In this document: positions 58,064 through 64,000 of the stretch, in pieces | Layout of the letters: every line of letters starts with the position of its first letter | Numbering within the stretch: the first letter of the stretch is position 1 | From: CAWAMR01 sp963783095 | GTDB taxonomy: Bacteria > Planctomycetota > Planctomycetia > Gemmatales > Gemmataceae | DNA: 64,000 nt | Direction of reading: 5' to 3' | Assembly (NCBI GenBank): GCA_963783095.1 | Contig: CAWAMR010000018.1 | Location: 124,001-188,000, forward strand | The notes under the pieces: generated by a model | The model's database searches: none | What the model was told of the DNA's origin: nothing | Seen by the model: only the letters and a program-made list of their open reading frames with translations | Translations under genes and position numbers: made by a program

Positions 58064-61000
58064 ATGCCCGTCGATCCCTTACGAGCGAAATCCCTGTTCC
58101 TGGGCGCGTCGGAACTCGCCGATCCGGTGGAACGCGCTGCCTACCTGGAGTGCGAGTGCGGCGGCGACGCCGAGCTTCGTGCCCGCGTCGAAGCCCTGCT
58201 CCGGGCCAACGACGCTGCGCCGTTACCCACGCCTGGGGCGGGAGATGTGACGCGCACATACGCCCCAGGTCGCCAGCCTGTAACCGAGGATTATGGCGAT
58301 CCGACCGCCCGCGTCGGCTCGATCCTCGCCGGGAAATACAAGCTGATCGAAGAAATCGGCGATGGCGGGATGGGCTGCGTCTACATGGCCCAGCAAACGC
58401 AGCCGGTGAAGCGGGTCGTTGCGGTCAAGGTCATCAAGGCGGGTATGGACTCGAAGGCGGTACTGGCCCGGTTCGAGGCCGAACGTCAGGCCTTGGCGAT
58501 CATGGACCACCCGAACATTGCCCGCGTGTTCGACGCGGGCACCACTGACGGCGGTCGGCCCTTCTTCGTGATGGAACTGGTCAAGGGTATGCCCATCACC
58601 CAGTATTGCGATGAGCGGAAGCTCACGCCACAACAACGGCTCGAACTATTCGTGCCGGTCTGTCAGGCGATCCAGCACGCCCACCAGAAGGGCATCATTC
58701 ACCGCGACATCAAGCCCTCGAACGTGCTGGTCGCGCTGTACGACGACAGGCCGGTGCCGAAGGTGATCGACTTCGGCGTGGCCAAAGCTACCGGGCAAAC
58801 ATTGACCGACAAGACGCTGATGACCGGCTTCGGGGCCGTGGTGGGCACACCGGAGTACATGTCGCCGGAACAGGCGAGTATGAACAACCTGGACGTCGAC
58901 ACTCGCAGCGATGTCTATTCGCTTGGCGTGTTGCTCTATGAATTACTTACAGGCAGCACGCCGGTAGACCGCAAGAGCCTCGGCAAGGCAGCTATCCTGG
59001 AGATTCTGCGAATCGTGCGGGAAGTCGAGGCACCCCGGCCCAGCGCCAAGCTCTCCAGCATCGATACCTTGCCGAGCGTGGCCGCTAACCGGGGCATCGA
59101 ACCGGCCAGGCTCTCGAAGCTGATGAAGGGGGAGCTTGACTGGGTAGTCCTCAAGGCACTGGAGAAGGATCGCGCCCGCCGTTACGACACGGCCAACGCC
59201 CTGGTTCGCGATATTCAGCGCTATTTGGCCGATGAAATAGTGGAAGCCCGCCCGCCGAGCGCTGGGTATCGGCTAAGGAAATTCATCCGACGGCACAAGG
59301 GGCAGGTGATTGCGGCGAGCCTGGTGTTCCTGGCGCTGGTCGGCGGCATCGTGGGGACGACATGGGGGCTGATCGAGGCAAAACGGCAAGAACAGTTCGC
59401 TCAAGACGAGTCCGCGGAGAAAGAGAAGCAGCGCAAATTGGCTTCGGAGGAAACGGCGGAAAAGGAAAAAGCGCTTGCCGCAGAGAAAAAGCAACGTATC
59501 GAAGTCGAAGGCCGTTATGCCAGCCAGATCATCGATCTGGCAATCAAGGACATCGACGGGCTTAACTCCCAGGAAACTCTTGTGCGCCTTGCCGATACCG
59601 TGACGAAACTTCCCGCCTCCCGCGCGAGGCGCGGCAATTTATCGCGATGGAGGTCCTGCTACGAGGCCAACTATCTCGCTCGTTGTACCTCGACAACGGG
59701 GCGCGGCCTGTCGATTGGGTGGGAACGATTCTTCCGGACCGCGCCGCAGTCGTCCTCTTCGGACGTGATGGCTTTCAGGTTCGAGACGTGTTGACGGGTC
59801 GGATCATTCGCGAAGTCAAGGCACCTTTAGCCTTTGTCTCCAATGATACGATGGAACTCAGCAAAGACGGCAAAACGGTGGTCCGAATCGCCCAGTTGGG
59901 CCGAGAGAGCCGAACCACTGCTTGGGATTTGACAACTGGCGAAAAAATCAGCGACTTCATCGTTACACGCCGCAGTCAATTCGATGGTGAGATCGAGTGG
60001 AGCCCCGACGCACCGGTACTGACGAGCAATGGAGCGTGGATGATGGAGGAGAACTACTTCGGCAAGAGCGTCTGGAGCCCTGATGCTCGAGTGAGGCTCT
60101 ACGAGTCGACTATGTGGAGAAATCATCCGCTCGGGTTTCATGGCCGCTTTCTGGTGAATTCCATCACGCATCTTTGGGATGCGCGTGCTGGTCGGCCAAT
60201 TGCGAGTTTCCCCGGTTTCATGAGTCGAGGCATAGGGTTCTCGAGCGACAGTCGATACGTGATCCTATCGGCCGTGGCGGACGTCGGGAAAGAACGACTC
60301 TTTGTCGTCGTTTCAGCCCAAGACGGCCGTGTGCTTCATCGCCTGAAGGGATTGAACGCATATTTCACGCACTCCGGCAGGCATCTGGTGATTGAGACAT
60401 CGAAGGAACTGGTTTGGCGACGGGTTACCGACTGGCAACCCGTAGGGGTTGCTACAAAACCGACGTCTTATGATGGCACTGTCACTCGGGTCTTCGATTC
60501 CTGGGCTGCCATTGTCACGACACAACTCTCGCAAAAAGCTGGGGGACAACTCGGAGAGTCGATCATTCGGATCGACGGCTCGGCAGCGATTGAACTCGGA
60601 GCGTGGATCGTGGCCGCCGACGAGGAGCGTGCTTTGACAACCGGGGGTGCGATCATCGAAATCACCCCATTGCGTATTTTGGCGAGACCGCCGGACCGCC
60701 AGTACCATCCCGACGCCAGGCGTCTCAGCGTGGACGGTCGGTTGCTCTGGCTGGTAGCCCCGGATGCCGCTTCTATTGATTCACGTAACAGCACCACGCT
60801 AATTGATGTCGCAATGGACAAGGCATTTTCGACAACTGCGGGTTCTGTGGATCCCCAGCTGTTCCGCGTTAGCCGTTCGGCTGCGATGGCGCAGTTCGCG
60901 AGTTACGAACTCCCGTACTTGCTCCCCACCGCGGAAGTGGACATCGACCCAGGGATGCTTCGATTGTGGGCCTGCGTAATCACTTGTGGGGACCTTGATG

Positions 61001-61794
61001 CGTCCGGTCAGTTTGTCTTCTGGGACGAGGCGACCTGGCATGCGCGTCGCAATCAACTCGCGGATAGGGCCAAACCGATTGAGGGTTTTCCGTTTCCAGG
61101 ACCTATCGTAGGCGACACGTTCTACTGGCTGCGGACCCTTGCAAACGCGATGCCGATCGAGGAAGCACTGCCGATTCACAACCGCCTGATCGCGGTCGAA
61201 CCGACCGCGGAACACTATATCGACAGGGCGAAGTGTCGGGCCCATTTAGGAAACCACGCCGAGGCGCTCGATGATTGGGAGCATGTCGCAGACCTTTGCC
61301 CGCACCAAAATCTCCCCGATGGTTGGGCGGAGCCGTTCGTGTCGAGCCCCGACCTGCCGCGTAATCTCTACGAGCGGGTCGATCGGCTGTTCGGACGGCA
61401 GCCCTACATTCTTTCCGATTCCGGCGAAACTGACCGTTTGTTCGGTCTCTATCGAGTTGGGAAGTACAAAGAGGTGCTTAAGCGAATCGCTCATCGTCAG
61501 GCGGCACGGCTGACACCAGTCCTGAACGCGATGGGTGCCGTCGGCTGGCCGCCGATGATTCTCAATTCGTTCCTCCGCGCCGTCGATACGCGGTTCTTCC
61601 GGAGCGAATACCTTTTGGCAGCTGCGATGTGCCATCATCGTTTGGGCCAAGCTGATCTGTCCCGCGTCGCACTCGAACGGTACTCCCCGACTTATTACCA
61701 CGCACGGCGTGGTAATTCACAGGAAAAAAACAACGAGGCTCTCTACAAGGAAGCGCTGAAGCTCACAGGGTACAAACCAGCGACAAAGAAATAG
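58064..61794 (+). CDS. Transmembrane Ser/Thr kinase with large extracytoplasmic sensor-like region, one frame break
   Basis: About 1243 residues from ATG 58064 (GGAGGTGA upstream). The active kinase near 85-350 has GDGGMGCVYMA, VAVKVIK, IIHRDIKPSNVLV, VIDFGVA and GTPEYMSPEQA. A transmembrane helix (VIAASLVFLALVGGIVGTTWG) is followed by a charged coiled coil (Lys/Glu-rich, EKEKQRKLASEE), a degenerate propeller-like region (VFWDEATW; LRLWACVIT) and TPR-like helices near the end (HYIDRAKCRAHLGNHAEALDDWE). The frame breaks at 59622-59625 (CCGCGCGAGG), between LVRLADTVTKLP and ARQFIAMEVLL. It should belong with the interrupted sigma gene upstream. Ligand unknown. Confidence 0.85.
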
Positions 61795-61859
61795 TTCGCC
61801 GCCTCCCGTCGGACGCAAATTGCCTCAGATCCACGACAGATAGAAGAAGGACCCAGCTC

Positions 61860-64000
61860 ATGCCACTCGATCCCAACTTGTCACTACCACACGGCCTCGC
61901 GGGCCGCATCAACCCGATTTGCGACCGTTTTGAATCAGAGTTAATGGAGGGCAAATCCCCTCAGTTGGAAGTGTTCCTCGTTCTTGTAAACGAAAAGGAT
62001 CAACCTGCACTACTGCGAGAGTTGTTGGCTCTGGAACTGCACTATCGGAATCGTCGAAGCGAAATCCCCGTTCCGCAAGAATACTCGAAACGATTGCCGA
62101 GATACGCAGATGCTGTTCGTGATGTCTTCAAATCCGTGGAGCGTCATTTGGCCGAACGCAAGGAATCGGACCTCGAGACGGGTGATCTCGAGACGGGGCA
62201 AATGCCGCGGCCTTCGACTGCTTCCTACCAACCGTACCATAAGACGCAGGAGCGAAAACTTTCGCAAGAGCCGTACCCCACTGTCGCCGGCTACGAAATC
62301 ATCGGAGTTCTCGGTCGCGGGGGTATGGGGGTTGTTTACAAAGCGAACCACCTTGCCCTCAAACGCACTGTTGCACTGAAAATGATCTTGGGAGGCGGTC
62401 ATGCGGGAGAAATCGAGCGACAGCGATTCCGAACCGAAGCAGAGGCCGTGGCCAGGTTACAACACCCCAACATTGTCCAGGTGTATGAGGTTGGAGAGCA
62501 TGAGGGTTTGCCCTACTGTTCTCTCGAATTTGTCGATGCCGGGAGTTTGAACCAGGAACTCGGGAAGAAGTCACTGACTTCACAAGAATCGGCAATCCTG
62601 GTCGAGACCCTGGCCAAGGCCATTCACCTGGCCCATAGCCGGAATATCATCCACCGCGACCTCAAACCGGCAAACATCCTTCTCACGAGCGCTGGAATTC
62701 CCAAAGTGACTGATTTCGGGCTTGCTCGTCAACTGGATGCCGATAGCGGTCAGACTGCGCACTGGGGCTGTAATGGGGACACCCAGTTACATGTCTCCGG
62801 AACAGGCGAATGGAGAGACCAAGATGGTTGGTCCCCCAGCCGACGTCTATGCACTTGTGCGCTATTCTGTATGAATGCTTGACTGGCAAGCCGCCGTTCC
62901 GAGGCGGCAGCGTGATCGAGACGCTCGATATGGTACGGAATCGGGAACCCGTTGCTCCACGCACTCTGAGTCCCAAAGTATCTCGCGATCTGGAAACAAT
63001 CTGTTTGAAATGTCTGAGGAAGGAGCCGGAAAAACGCTACGGGAGCGCCGAGGCATTAGCCGAGGATCTCCATCGATGGCGGCTGGGCGAGCCGATTCTG
63101 GCTCGTCCGGTCAGAGGAATGGAACGGAGCATCAAATGGGTGAAACGCAATAAAGTCATCAGCGGGCTGATGACGGCGATTTTCTTGCTGCTCGTTGGCT
63201 CCTCAATCATGATCTATGCCAAGTTCCTTGAAGCAAGGCATCAAGAAGACGAAGCAAAAAAACAAGGACTCGAAGCAAAAAAACAAGGACTCGAAGCAAA
63301 AAAACAAGGAGACGAGGCGAACAATCAGGCCAGGATAGCGAAGGAGAAAGAAGCCGCTGCGACGAAGGCACTGGGTGAAAGAAACGTCGCACTGCGAGAG
63401 AAAGAGATTGCGCTGGGTGATAAAGAGGCCGCGCTGAAAAAAGCCATCGAAGCTGGCGAAGAATTAACGTACAAGGCGTCCCTCGACAAAATTAGACTGT
63501 CGCAAGCTGCCTTTGACACTGCTAATGTTGCTCTGGCTCGTAGCTATCTGGAACAAGTTCCCCCAAAGTTGCGACGCTGGGAATGGTATTACCTCCAAAA
63601 GCAATTCGAGGGAGGAATCTTTGCTCTTTCGGGCCATGCCGATTCGGTCAAAAGAGTTTGCTATAGTCCGGATGGGACGCGAATCGTCACGGCGAGCGGG
63701 CCCGTAGACATGATGTCCGTCAGGGTATGGGATGCCAGAAGGGGTGTTTCTCTTTTCGATCTCAATGGACCTCTACGAGGAGGGAGTAGCGTTTGTTTCA
63801 GTCCGGACGGCACCCGAATTGCTACGGGAAGCAAGGAAGGAACGAAGGTCTGGGATGCGAAAACCGGAACTCTTATTCTCGAACTCCAGGACAAGCGGAT
63901 CGCAGTGACAGACTTATGCTACAGTCCGGATGGGACAAGAATTGTCACTGTCACGGCGAACATCGTGGGCGGCAAGCCCACTGGGAAGGTCTGGGACGCC
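61860..64000 (+). CDS. Transmembrane Ser/Thr kinase with WD40 domain, 3' end outside window, two frame breaks
   Basis: The N-terminal helical domain starts MPLDPNLSLPHGLAGRI. The active kinase near 140-400 has GRGGMGVVYKANHL, VALKMILGG, IIHRDLKPANILL and VTDFGLARQL. Breaks at 62757-62760 (TGCGCACT) and 62859-62862 (TGCGCTAT) both lie in the activation-loop/helix-F part; correcting them gives GAVMGTPSYMSPEQANGETK and DVYALGAILYECLTG. A transmembrane helix (ISGLMTAIFLLLVGSSIMI), a repetitive Lys/Gln coiled coil and WD40 blades (SPDGTRIVTASGP; FSPDGTRIATGSKEG) follow to the window edge. It follows the previous kinase by 65 bp with no sigma gene of its own in view. Confidence 0.87.
63251..63313 (+). 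repeat. In-frame 21-bp tandem repeat in the last kinase
   Basis: Three copies of a 21-bp unit encode EAKKQGL/D repeats just after the transmembrane helix. Copy number could vary by slippage, changing the length of the coiled-coil stalk without a frameshift. Confidence 0.8.

Noticed and set aside
1..64000. Programmed frameshifting as the general explanation of the broken genes
   Set aside because: No shared slippery sequence, both signs of indel, and the same GCGC contexts read normally in intact genes; only prfB has a known recoding site.

Overview
The window looks like a chromosomal segment of a planctomycete, probably from the Gemmataceae side of the phylum. The support is the gene content: a BBP7-type beta-barrel protein, DUF11 repeat proteins, five extracytoplasmic-function (ECF) sigma-factor genes lying beside or fused to WD40 or Ser/Thr-kinase genes, large kinases carrying WD40, LamG or sulfatase-modifying-enzyme domains, and long intergenic palindromes. 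No tRNA, rRNA, phage gene or recognisable transposase gene was found.

Layout. 0-12.4 kb: the end of a MoxR ATPase gene, a DUF11 envelope protein, a Cys-rich secreted protein, a WG-repeat protein, a HAD phosphatase, a BBP7 barrel, a PfkB sugar kinase overlapping an EamA transporter, a pseudokinase-PP2C fusion, a secreted protein and a lipoprotein. 12.8-22.9 kb: a caspase-like/S41 protease fusion, then two head-to-head sigma/WD40 loci. 22.9-41.8 kb: mostly metabolism and housekeeping (class I aminotransferase, putA, prfB, an SDR, an M14 carboxypeptidase, csrA, serA, a class V aminotransferase), with a DUF433/DUF5615 toxin-antitoxin pair, a kinase/membrane-protein pair and several hypotheticals. 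41.9-43.6 kb: a gene-free tract of structured repeats plus a 51-bp perfect inverted repeat. 43.7-64 kb: a signalling island with three ECF-sigma/kinase modules (one running right to left, two in tandem left to right), a fourth kinase running off the end, and a small ArsR-SRPBCC-GNAT operon.

The strongest signal crosses gene boundaries. About 24 otherwise well-conserved reading frames change frame because of a one- or two-base indel. By hand count 20 of these sit on a GCGC tetranucleotide, two more sit on GCCGCC that becomes GCGCC when the frame is restored, and only two lack such a site. Housekeeping genes (serA, putA, moxR) are hit, and identical GCGC contexts elsewhere are intact, so the likeliest reading is motif-specific sequencing error, perhaps caused by base modification at GCGC. 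I therefore annotate these loci as single CDSs with a noted frame break. Two cases are different. prfB carries the true programmed +1 frameshift (CTT TGA C). One ECF sigma gene is split by a 565-bp insertion flanked by a 6-bp direct repeat, and its removal restores the frame exactly.

The genes suggest an organism that invests heavily in membrane-anchored kinases coupled to their own sigma factors, with large sensory or scaffold domains outside the membrane. What the kinases sense cannot be read from the sequence.
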